Assembly: GCA_026193555.1 (NCBI GenBank)
Contig: JAPHUU010000368.1
Span: 1 to 8,585, forward strand
DNA from: Rhodanobacter sp.
GTDB taxonomy: Bacteria > Pseudomonadota > Gammaproteobacteria > Xanthomonadales > Rhodanobacteraceae
Direction of reading: 5' to 3'
Length of the DNA: 8,585 nt
The notes below the pieces were generated by a model. It searched no databases, was not told the origin of the DNA, and saw only the letters and a list, made by a program, of their open reading frames with translations. The translations under genes and the position numbers were made by a program. Numbering within the stretch: position 1 is the first letter of the stretch; the number at the start of each line of letters is the position of its first letter. Positions 1-7,592 of the stretch are shown here, one piece after another.

Positions 1-461
1 ATCAGGAAGGTACTGAACAGCACCATCAGCAACGCCGGCTCGGTGAGGAGACCGATCATCATCTCGCGGCGCGCGCCGAGGGTACCGAACGCGGTACCGA
101 TGTCCATCGCCGCCAGCGACATGAATACACGTCCGGTGGCGAACAGACCGACCAGGGCGATCGCATCGGCGACACGGGCCAGTGGCAGCTTGGTGGTGAC
201 CGAGGGAATGATCGCGGCGGCCAGCACCATGGTGGCGAAGACAATGTACGGTGCGGCGCGGAACAGCGGCGATGCCGTCGTCGCCATCGCGGCATCCTTG
301 TGCAGCAGCTTGCGCAGCATCCGGTACGGCTGCGACAGCGGGGGCGCGGTGCGGTTCTGCAGCCAGGCGCGGCACTGCGCCACCCAGCCGGCGAACAACG
401 GCGCCAGCGCGATCGCCAGCAGACATCCGCCAAGCTGCCATGCGTAGGCGACCGCGTTCAC
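1..461 (-). CDS. hyfC: Complex-I subunit 1 / hydrogenase-4 component C family membrane protein, 3' end cut by the window
   Basis: This is a membrane subunit of the NuoH/HyfC/HycD family, which links the quinone- or hydrogenase-facing module of complex-I-like enzymes to the proton-pumping arm in the inner membrane. About 153 residues are visible. After a first hydrophobic segment they carry the family motif QPYRMLRKLLHKD (about residues 44-56), then SPLFRAAPY and a second membrane helix, then the conserved loop AMDIGTAFGTLGARREMM (118-135) and EPALL. The start is taken as the GTG at 461-459. It overlaps the TGA of hyfB as GTGA, has no Shine-Dalgarno sequence of its own, and so is probably translationally coupled to hyfB. 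The loop motif and the hyfB neighbour favour HyfC/HycD over true NuoH. The remaining half, and presumably hyfE, hyfF, hyfG and hyfI homologues, lie beyond the left edge. Confidence 0.85.
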   Translation of the reverse strand, partial: MNAVAYAWQLGGCLLAIALAPLFAGWVAQCRAWLQNRTAPPLSQPYRMLRKLLHKDAAMATTASPLFRAAPYIVFATMVLAAAIIPSVTTKLPLARVADAIALVGLFATGRVFMSLAAMDIGTAFGTLGARREMMIGLLTEPALLMVLFSTFL

Positions 462-2470
462 TGGACGCACACCAGCAGGAAGATCAGGGTCAGGAAGCTG
501 TACAGCAGGTAGGTCGACAGGCGACCGCCCTGCAGGAACGCCAGGCGCTCGGCGACGCCCCGGGTAAGCCGGGCCAGCGGCAGATACAGCGCGTGCCAGA
601 AGCGATCACCGATCTGCACCCGATATTGCGGATGCGCATCGGAGGGCAACGGCAGTTCGCGCACCTGATGGAACACCGGCCCGAACAGGTGACGGATCGG
701 CTGGCCGAAGCCCTCGGCGGTGTCCTGCATGCGCGGCGTCTGCCACGGATACCCGCAATCCCACGGCGGCGTTCGGCGCAGCCGTCCGTGATGGAACAGG
801 CGCACCAGCGCAAATGTCGCGCCTATCACCAGCAGCAGCCCGAGCCACAGCCACAGCCCGCTGTAGGACGCCTGACTGGAGGCCACCGGCGTCATCCACC
901 ATGCGGACGGCCCGCGCTGCACGGCCACCCCGACCAGGCTGGTGGTGACGCGGCCCGCCACATCCAGAGCCACCTGCGGAAACACGCCGATCAACACGCA
1001 TCCCGCGGCCAGCCACACCAGACCGATGCGCTCGAGCATGCCGGCATCCTTGGCCTGCTTCAGCGCCGGTTCGCGCGGCTGGCCGAGAAAGACCACGCCG
1101 TAGAACTTCACCATCACGTAGCCGGCCATCGCCGCGGTCAGCGAAACGATCGCCGCGCCCAGCGGCAGGATCATGTTGAGGAACGCATGCGGAATGTGCG
1201 GCGTCTGCAGGAACGCCTGCAGCAGCAGCCATTCGGAGACGAAGCCGTTCAGCGGCGGCAGGCCGGCGATGGCGAGCGAACCGATCAGCGCCAGCATCGC
1301 CACCCAGGGCATCCGCCGGATCAGACCGCCGAGCTTGCCGAGGCTGCGCTCGCCGGTGGCATGCATCACCGATCCGGTGGCCAGAAACAGCAGGCTCTTG
1401 AACAGGGCATGGTTGAACGCATGGATCAGCGCCGCCGCCAGCGCCAGCGCGGCCAGCAGGCGCATGTCGACGCTGCGGCACAGCAGGGCGAGCCCGATGC
1501 CGGCGAGGATCAGGCCGATGTTCTCGATCGAGGAGTACGCCAGCAGCCGCTTCATGTCGGTCTGCACCGCCGCAAAGATCGCGCCGTACAGCGCGGTGCC
1601 CAGCCCGAGCCCGAGGGTCAGCAGTCCCCACCACCACGGGCCGACGTGCAGCAGATCCAGGCTGACTCGCAGCAGACCGTAGATGGCGGTCTTCAGCATC
1701 AGGCCGCTCATCATTGCCGACACCGGCGAGGGCGCGGCGGGATGCGCTTCGGGCAGCCACACGTGCAGCGGCACCATGCCGGCCTTGGCGCCAAAGCCGA
1801 ACAGCGCCAGCACGAACGCCACACTGGCCCACGCCGGAACCAGGGTTGCGCCGCGCATCGCATCGAAGGTCATCTGCCAGCTGCCACCCTGCAGCACGCC
1901 GAAACACAGCAGCAGCGACAGCGCACCCACATGGGCCATCAGCAGGTAGAGGAAGCCCGCGCGCCGGATCTCCGGCAACCGGTGCTGGGTGGTCACCAGG
2001 AAATACGAACTGAGCGCCATGGTTTCCCACGCCACCATGAACAGGTAGGCATCGTCGGCCAGGATGACCATCGCCATGCTGGCGAGAAACACGTGGTACT
2101 GCAGGCAGAGCAGGCCCGGAGCGGTGCCTTCGCCTTCGCGGAAATAACCGGCGGCGAAGATCGAGATGCCCGCGCCCGCCGTGCCCAGCAGCAGCAGGAA
2201 GAATCCGGACAAGACATCCAGCCGCACATGGAACGGCAGCTCCGGCAACCCCAGTGGCAGCACCGCCGTCCGCGCTGCAAAACCGGCGGTCAGCGCCAGG
2301 CCACCGATGGCGGCGACGCCCAGCCCGACCAGCGCGCCTGCGGGAAACATCGCGTGGGCGACCCAGCCGATCCGCTTGGGCTGCGCCAGACCAAGAGCGC
2401 CGATCGAAAACCAGGCAACGATCAGGCCTAGCAAGATCGCCATGGCATGATCTGTCGCGAATCCACTCAC
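458..2470 (-). CDS. hyfB: Hydrogenase-4 component B-like proton-conducting membrane subunit
   Basis: The product is an antiporter-like (NuoL/M/N, Mrp-related) proton-translocating subunit of an energy-converting hydrogenase-type complex in the inner membrane. At 670 aa it is close to E. coli HyfB. It is nearly all transmembrane helices. Visible hallmarks are the helix-5 motif AWETMALSSY with W148-E149, the channel block GFGAKAGMVPLHVWLPEAHP (K229, H236, H243), K260 in the next helix, KRLLAYSSIENIG near 307-319, and HAFNHALFK (H350, H354, K358). These match the charged residues of the family's proton path. The start is the GTG at 2470-2468, supported by GAGGAG at 2480-2485; an ATG ten codons in is the alternative. 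The 3' end overlaps hyfC by 4 bp. The family is clear. Whether the complex carries a real NiFe hydrogenase or an Ehr-type relative cannot be told from these two subunits. Confidence 0.9.
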   Translation of the reverse strand: MSGFATDHAMAILLGLIVAWFSIGALGLAQPKRIGWVAHAMFPAGALVGLGVAAIGGLALTAGFAARTAVLPLGLPELPFHVRLDVLSGFFLLLLGTAGAGISIFAAGYFREGEGTAPGLLCLQYHVFLASMAMVILADDAYLFMVAWETMALSSYFLVTTQHRLPEIRRAGFLYLLMAHVGALSLLLCFGVLQGGSWQMTFDAMRGATLVPAWASVAFVLALFGFGAKAGMVPLHVWLPEAHPAAPSPVSAMMSGLMLKTAIYGLLRVSLDLLHVGPWWWGLLTLGLGLGTALYGAIFAAVQTDMKRLLAYSSIENIGLILAGIGLALLCRSVDMRLLAALALAAALIHAFNHALFKSLLFLATGSVMHATGERSLGKLGGLIRRMPWVAMLALIGSLAIAGLPPLNGFVSEWLLLQAFLQTPHIPHAFLNMILPLGAAIVSLTAAMAGYVMVKFYGVVFLGQPREPALKQAKDAGMLERIGLVWLAAGCVLIGVFPQVALDVAGRVTTSLVGVAVQRGPSAWWMTPVASSQASYSGLWLWLGLLLVIGATFALVRLFHHGRLRRTPPWDCGYPWQTPRMQDTAEGFGQPIRHLFGPVFHQVRELPLPSDAHPQYRVQIGDRFWHALYLPLARLTRGVAERLAFLQGGRLSTYLLYSFLTLIFLLVCVQ

Positions 2471-2479
2471 ACCCTGCTA

Positions 2480-2485
2480 CTCCTC
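2480..2485 (-). promoter_or_regulatory. Ribosome binding site of hyfB
   Basis: GAGGAG on the minus strand, 9 nt upstream of the GTG start of hyfB. It supports the GTG at 2470 over the internal ATG ten codons downstream. It is the clearest Shine-Dalgarno sequence among the starts visible here. Confidence 0.75.
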
Positions 2486-2493
2486 AAACGCTG

Positions 2494-2530
2494 CTGTCGA
2501 AGACCCGCCCGCATGCCATGGTCGCGACAG
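2494..2530 (-). promoter_or_regulatory. Imperfect hairpin just upstream of the hyfB ribosome binding site
   Basis: CTGTCG pairs with CGACAG, and after a small internal loop GACC pairs with GGTC, giving about 10 bp around a 14-nt loop. The 3' foot ends 8 nt before the Shine-Dalgarno sequence of hyfB. No T-run follows on the minus strand, so it is not a classical terminator. It could be a 5'-leader structure affecting hyfB translation or a weak end for the upstream tRNA transcript. The pairing is seen; the function is a guess. Confidence 0.3.
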
Positions 2531-2646
2531 AGGCGTGCGGCAGGAAGTGCATGGCGCCGATACCGGTCTGGTTCGAGGCTGGCCGCGCAATCCGTGTCGC
2601 CGGTGCAGTATGACGACATCACGAATGTGCCGGTAGCCATTTGAAA

Positions 2647-2981
2647 TGGTGGGCCCGCCAGGACTCGAACCTGGAACCAAGGGATTCGCTTGTCCCGGAG
2701 GTTTCCTTCCGGAGCGGACTATCTCTTCACCCTCCGCCGATGCGCATGACGCATCAGCGGGTGGGGTGCGGGACGCTCGAGCCTGTGATCAAGGGCACTG
2801 CAGCCCTCAGGTAGTCTCTGCACCTTCCGTCGGTGTACCGACGGCTTGGCTCAGGGTTGCCACCGTCCGCGCCAGGCGCGCCGCTGAGGTTTCCCTGAAT
2901 TCATCCCGTTCCCGTCCACGCATTCCTGCATGGCGGCACCTTTCGATGAGTCCCCTGCTCTAACCATTGAGCTACAGGCCC
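2647..2981 (-). tRNA. ileX: tRNA-Ile(CAU), gene interrupted by a group I intron
   Basis: The 5' exon is 2981-2946 (36 nt) and the 3' exon is 2686-2647 (40 nt, with an encoded CCA). Spliced, they give a 76-nt cloverleaf: acceptor GGGCCTG with CGGGCCC (one G-U pair), D-arm GCTC/GAGC, anticodon stem GGGGA/TCCCT with loop CTCATAA, 5-nt variable loop, and T-arm CCAGG/CCTGG with loop TTCGAGT. Anticodon CAT could mean Met or Ile2. The CTTGGT stretch after the anticodon stem and the short D-loop resemble E. coli ileX rather than metT, and there is no initiator-type mismatch at positions 1-72. As tRNA-Ile2 it would need lysidine at C34, made by TilS, to read AUA. The gene lies between rarD and hyfB on the same strand. 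A contiguous-tRNA search would miss it, because the halves are 259 nt apart. The symbol follows the E. coli homologue. Confidence 0.9.
2687..2945 (-). ncRNA. Group I self-splicing intron (259 nt) in the tRNA-Ile(CAU) anticodon loop
   Basis: The intron lies between tRNA positions 36 and 37. The 5' exon ends in U and the intron ends in G, as the group I mechanism needs. On the minus strand: P1 is CATC-GAAA-GGTG (2948-2937), so exon CAT pairs with an internal guide GTG. P2 is an approximately 10-bp stem with a bulged A and a GGAA loop. P3 is CGGGATG (2908-2902) with CGTCCCG (2775-2769). P4 is TCAGGG (2898-2893) with CCCTGA (2856-2851). P6 is CCGTCGG-TACA-CCGACGG (2844-2827). P7 is GACTA within AGAGACTA (2819-2812) with TAGTC within AGATAGTCC (2724-2716). 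P8 contains an 11-bp stem (2760-2734). P9 is CCGGA/TCCGG (2712-2695). The site, the CAU/GUG guide pairing and several core strings (GGCAAC, GAGCCAAGC, AGAGACTA) match the Azoarcus tRNA-Ile(CAU) intron, subgroup IC3, as I recall it. It carries no endonuclease reading frame. Confidence 0.93.
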
Positions 2982-2989
2982 GAGCGGCT

Positions 2990-2995
2990 ATGGTA
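2990..2995 (-). promoter_or_regulatory. Possible -10 element for the tRNA-Ile gene
   Basis: TACCAT on the minus strand, 8 nt upstream of the mature tRNA 5' end and followed by a GC-rich stretch like the discriminator of stable-RNA promoters. The nearest -35-like TTGCAA (3021-3026) is 25 bp away, too far for a normal spacer. The rest of the 73-bp gap to rarD shows only a 10-bp palindrome, GTGAATTCAC, at 3041-3050. The tRNA might instead be read through from rarD. Confidence 0.25.
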
Positions 2996-3054
2996 ACCGA
3001 GCCGGCGGCGATGGGGCGGGTTGCAAAGCAAAATCCGGTGGTGAATTCACAAAG

Positions 3055-4005
3055 CTAGCCAAGTGGCTCCAGCGCCGGTGCGAGCGACTCCGCCCGCTGG
3101 CGTCGTCGGTGCCGGGCGTACACGGCATCGACGGTGGTCGTCAGCAGCGCCGTCCAGATCATGGCGAAGCCGAGCCAGCGCGACGGCGACATCGGCTCAT
3201 GGGCGATCGCCACGGCAATCACGAACTGCAGGCTGGGCCCGATGTACTGCAGCAGGCCAAGCGTGCTGAGTGGCAGCCGCCGGGTTGCGGCCGCGAAGGT
3301 GATCAGCGGGATGGTGGTGGCAATGCCGGTGGACATCAGCAGCAACGCCGAGGACGTGCCGTGCGCGGTGAAGTGCGACTGGCCATGTTGCGCCAGCCAC
3401 GCCAGCGCGAGCAGGGCCAGCGGCGCCAGCACCAGGGTTTCCACGGCCAGGCTGGGGAGCGGGGCCACGCTGCGGCCGGCGAATTTCTTGCTGAGACCGT
3501 AGAAGCCGAAGCTGAAGGCGAGCGCCAATGCGAGCCACGGAGGGTGGCCCTGGCCGACGGCGATGACGATGATAGCCAGCAGGCCGATGGCAGCCGCCAG
3601 CCATTGGACCGGGCGCAGCCGCTCGCGCAGCACCACGACGCCAAGCAGGATGGTCAGCAGGGGATTGATGAAATAGCCCAGCGAGGCCTGCAGTACCTGA
3701 CCGTGGTTGGTCGCGTAGACGTAGACCAGCCAGTTGCACGCGATCAGCAGCGCGGCCATGGCCAGCGCCGCGAACTGGCGCGGGTTGCGCAGGACCGCAG
3801 CGAACTCGCGCAGGCGCCCGGTTACCGCCAGCAGACCCAGGCAGAGCAACAGTGACCACAGGATGCGGTGGGCGACGATCTCCAGCGCCGGGGCGAAATC
3901 CAGCAGGGCGAAATAGAGCGGAAATACCCCCCACAGGCTGTAGCAGGTGATACCGAACAGCAGGCCGGAGGTGGATGCCTCCGCATGGCGTGGACGTTGA
4001 CTCAT
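3055..4005 (-). CDS. rarD: RarD-type EamA (drug/metabolite) transporter
   Basis: This is an inner-membrane permease of the RarD branch of the EamA family (drug/metabolite transporter superfamily), with two five-helix repeats; the physiological substrate of the branch is not well defined. From the chosen start it is 316 aa (E. coli RarD is 296 aa) with about ten hydrophobic segments. The N-terminal motif YSLWGVFPLYF (about 22-32) and EIVAHRILWS (42-51) are typical of RarD. The ATG at 4005-4003 is preferred: AGAGAG lies 8 nt upstream and the family motif follows shortly after. The open frame continues 19 codons further to 4062, but that extension would run into the rpoD terminator. The gene lies downstream of rpoD in the same direction, separated from it by that terminator, so a promoter probably exists around 4006-4052, though none is clear. 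No terminator follows it. Confidence 0.88.
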   Translation of the reverse strand: MSQRPRHAEASTSGLLFGITCYSLWGVFPLYFALLDFAPALEIVAHRILWSLLLCLGLLAVTGRLREFAAVLRNPRQFAALAMAALLIACNWLVYVYATNHGQVLQASLGYFINPLLTILLGVVVLRERLRPVQWLAAAIGLLAIIVIAVGQGHPPWLALALAFSFGFYGLSKKFAGRSVAPLPSLAVETLVLAPLALLALAWLAQHGQSHFTAHGTSSALLLMSTGIATTIPLITFAAATRRLPLSTLGLLQYIGPSLQFVIAVAIAHEPMSPSRWLGFAMIWTALLTTTVDAVYARHRRRQRAESLAPALEPLG

Positions 4006-4052
4006 GGCATGCACTCTCTGAATCCGGCCGTGGTTGACCGATGGTGATCCAT

Positions 4053-4087
4053 GAAAAGGCAACGCCCGCTTGCGGCGGGCGTTGCCT
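4053..4087 (-). terminator. Intrinsic terminator of rpoD
   Basis: A perfect 13-bp GC-rich stem (arms 4057-4069 and 4075-4087) with a 5-nt loop, followed on the minus strand by TTTT. It begins 24 nt after the rpoD stop codon and is the strongest terminator in the window. The stem is symmetric, but only the minus strand has the T-run directly after it. Confidence 0.9.
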
Positions 4088-4111
4088 CGGGTTGGTGCGC
4101 GACCGCGGGTG

Positions 4112-5986
<1,875 letters not shown>

Positions 5987-6019
5987 TAACCGATCGCCGC
6001 GGGGGTTCAAGAACCGGAC

Positions 6020-6025
6020 ATTATA
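6020..6025 (-). promoter_or_regulatory. -10 box of the rpoD promoter
   Basis: A perfect TATAAT on the minus strand, 33 bp before the rpoD ATG, implying a leader of roughly 25-30 nt. At 16-18 bp spacing the -35 hexamer is poor. A TTGAAA at 6056-6051 is 25 bp from the -10, too far for sigma-70. An activator or alternative upstream contacts may compensate. Confidence 0.6.
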
Positions 6026-6085
6026 GCGATAAACCGCTCTCATGGCCACGTTTCAAGCAATAAAATGCCGTTCAAGGAGACGCAA

Positions 6086-6103
6086 AAATCACGCCAAATC
6101 ACG
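6086..6103. repeat. Two 8-bp direct repeats at 10-bp spacing upstream of rpoD
   Basis: AAATCACG occurs at 6086-6093 and again at 6096-6103, one helical turn apart. Both lie inside a 7-bp inverted repeat, GACGCAA (6079-6085) and TTGCGTC (6107-6113). The cluster is about 55-90 bp upstream of the rpoD -10 box, in the dtd-rpoD gap. Same-face spacing suggests a protein binding site. No known operator was recognised. Confidence 0.4.
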
Positions 6104-6135
6104 ATCTTGCGTCACTTTGCGAATTTCGGATTCGA

Positions 6136-6154
6136 CAAGCCCAAGCTGGGCTTG
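6136..6154 (-). terminator. Hairpin directly after dtd, possible terminator
   Basis: CAAGCCCA and TGGGCTTG form a perfect 8-bp stem with a 3-nt loop, beginning 2 nt after the dtd stop codon. No T-run follows on the minus strand, so it may be a weak or Rho-assisted end, or an RNA-stability hairpin. If it does terminate, rpoD depends on its own promoter. Confidence 0.4.
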
Positions 6155-6156
6155 GT

Positions 6157-6597
6157 TCAGCGGGCGTCGAGCCAGAAAGTCACCGGTCCGTCATTCACCA
6201 GATGCACCTTCATATGGGCACCGAAGCGGCCTGTTTCCACCCCCGGATGTGCACTGCGCGCCAGTTCAAGCAGACGCTCGAACCAGCGTCGACCGTGTTC
6301 CGGAGGTGCCGCGTTGGTGAAACCGGGGCGCATGCCGGAACGGGTGTCGGCGGCCAGGGTGAACTGGCTGACCAGCAGCAACCCGCCGCCGGTGTCGCTC
6401 AGCGAGCGGTTCATCCGGCCGGCATCGTCGGCAAACACGCGATAGCCGAGCAGGCGTTCGAGCATGCGGCGGGTCTGAACTTCGCCATCGTCCGGTTGCA
6501 CTGCCACCAACGCCAGCAGACCGGGGCCGATCGCGCCGATGGTTTCGTCGTCGACCTCGACACGGGCGGACAGTACACGCTGGATAAGGGCAATCAT
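6157..6597 (-). CDS. dtd: D-aminoacyl-tRNA deacylase
   Basis: Dtd hydrolyses D-amino acids, and mischarged glycine, from tRNAs in the cytosol, a proofreading step after aminoacylation. It acts as a homodimer. The 146-aa length is standard. The sequence begins [15 protein letters not shown], carries the active-site motif SQFTLAADT (S77, Q78, F79, T80), the PGFTNAAPP loop, and near the C-terminus NDGPVTF with the Gly-cisPro pair at 137-138 that enforces chirality. The ATG at 6597-6595 matches the family N-terminus, although the Shine-Dalgarno sequence is weak. It is divergent from the acyltransferase gene across a 113-bp gap that presumably holds both promoters, and lies 170 bp upstream of rpoD on the same strand. 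The identification is secure. Confidence 0.96.
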   Translation of the reverse strand: MIALIQRVLSARVEVDDETIGAIGPGLLALVAVQPDDGEVQTRRMLERLLGYRVFADDAGRMNRSLSDTGGGLLLVSQFTLAADTRSGMRPGFTNAAPPEHGRRWFERLLELARSAHPGVETGRFGAHMKVHLVNDGPVTFWLDAR

Positions 6598-6710
6598 GGC
6601 ATTGTCGACCCGGGCAAGGCGCCCAGCTTAAGCGGGCCGCGCGGCTGGCGAAAGCGGTGTCCGCCGCACGGGTTGCGTGGGTTCGGACGGGCATCCCGTA
6701 AACTGTGACG

Positions 6711-7592
6711 ATGCGTGCCGATATCTATCTGATCTTTCTTCTGCTGCGCCTGCTCGGTCGACTGCCGCTGCGGGTACTGCACCGGTTTGGCGACGGACTG
6801 GGCCGACTGGTGTTGTGGCGACAGGGCCGCACGGTGCTGAACACCGCCGCGAATCTGCGCATCGCGCGACCGCAGCTGGATGATGTGGCCCGGCATGCCT
6901 TGCTGCGCGAGGTGATGATCGAAAGCGGCAAATCGGTCGCCGAGATCATCAAGATCTGGGGCGGGGGCGCGGAGCAGGCTCTCGATCTGATCCGCGAAGT
7001 GCGCGGTGAGGCGCTGTTCGATGCGGCCCTGGCCAGCGGCAAAGGCGTGATCATCGCTGCACCGCATCTGGGCTGCTGGGAGTTGCTGAATTATTGGCTG
7101 TGCCGAAAGACGTCGCTGGCGATCCTGTATCGACCGCCGCGGATCGCGGCGCTCGAGCCGTTGCTGCGAAAGGCGCGTGGCGCGCTGGCGCCCGAGCAGG
7201 TGCGCGCGGACGGTGCCGGCGTGCGCGCCCTTTACAAGCGACTGGCCGCTGGTGGAACAGTCGGAATCCTGCCGGATCAGAAACCGCGCGCAGGGGAGGG
7301 CGAATTCGCGCCGTTCTTTGGTCGCGAGGCGTTGACCATGGTGCTTCTGCCGCGGCTGGCGGCGCGTACCGGAGCGGTCGTGCTGTTCGCCTTCGCCGAG
7401 CGCCTTCCGCAGGGCGCGGGCTACCGTATCCATCTGCTGCCGGCGCCGGAGGGCGTGGCCGACACCGATCTGGCGACGGCGTGTGCCGCGCTCAATCGCG
7501 GCGTGCAGTCCTGCGTGGAGCTGGCTTTTGCGCAGTACCAGTGGCAATACAAACGCTATTCGGCCTCTGACCGGACCAGCCCCTACGACTGA
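6711..7592 (+). CDS. LpxL/HtrB-like lysophospholipid or lipid A acyltransferase
   Basis: This is a membrane-associated acyltransferase of the LpxL/LpxM (HtrB) family, which adds secondary acyl chains to lipid A precursors on the cytoplasmic face of the inner membrane; some relatives acylate other lipids. The product is 293 aa, close to the usual length of about 300. A hydrophobic N-terminal segment (YLIFLLLRLLG) precedes the catalytic HX4D/E motif HLGCWE (119-124). Then come LYRPPR (about 139-144), GILPDQKP with FFG (about 185-203), and the C-terminal QYQWQYKRY typical of LpxL proteins. The start is ATG 6711 or GTG 6705; an in-frame TAA at 6699-6701 excludes anything further upstream, and neither has a Shine-Dalgarno sequence. 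It is the only plus-strand gene and overlaps the TPR gene tail-to-tail by 10 bp. The exact acceptor cannot be told from sequence, so no symbol is given. Confidence 0.88.
   Translation: MRADIYLIFLLLRLLGRLPLRVLHRFGDGLGRLVLWRQGRTVLNTAANLRIARPQLDDVARHALLREVMIESGKSVAEIIKIWGGGAEQALDLIREVRGEALFDAALASGKGVIIAAPHLGCWELLNYWLCRKTSLAILYRPPRIAALEPLLRKARGALAPEQVRADGAGVRALYKRLAAGGTVGILPDQKPRAGEGEFAPFFGREALTMVLLPRLAARTGAVVLFAFAERLPQGAGYRIHLLPAPEGVADTDLATACAALNRGVQSCVELAFAQYQWQYKRYSASDRTSPYD

Noticed and set aside
251..2431. 726-codon plus-strand open frame
   Set aside because: It is antisense to hyfB and hyfC. Its product is a Q-, R-, H- and P-rich low-complexity protein typical of the shadow frame of a high-GC gene, with no domain signal.
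2687..2945. Homing endonuclease gene within the intron
   Set aside because: At 259 nt, nearly all used by ribozyme helices, there is no room for a LAGLIDADG, HNH or GIY-YIG frame, and none is seen.
2646..2963. 105-codon plus-strand open frame across the tRNA and intron
   Set aside because: It lies antisense to the split tRNA and its structured intron, which fully explain the sequence.
2647..2981. tRNA-Met (elongator) reading of the CAT anticodon
   Set aside because: The anticodon-stem/variable-loop stretch CTTGGT and the D-loop length fit tRNA-Ile2 better. This remains a judgement that identity elements or a TilS assay would settle.
4006..4062. 19-codon N-terminal extension of rarD
   Set aside because: It would start inside the stem of the rpoD terminator. 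The ATG at 4005 has AGAGAG upstream and is near the conserved N-terminal motif.
5987..6049. 21-codon N-terminal extension of rpoD
   Set aside because: The extension covers the TATAAT promoter box, and the family N-terminus begins close to the ATG at 5986.
6020..6057. Heat-shock (sigma-32) promoter for rpoD, from CTTGAAA at 6057-6051
   Set aside because: The -35-like part is good, but no CCCCAT-like -10 occurs at 11-16 bp spacing.
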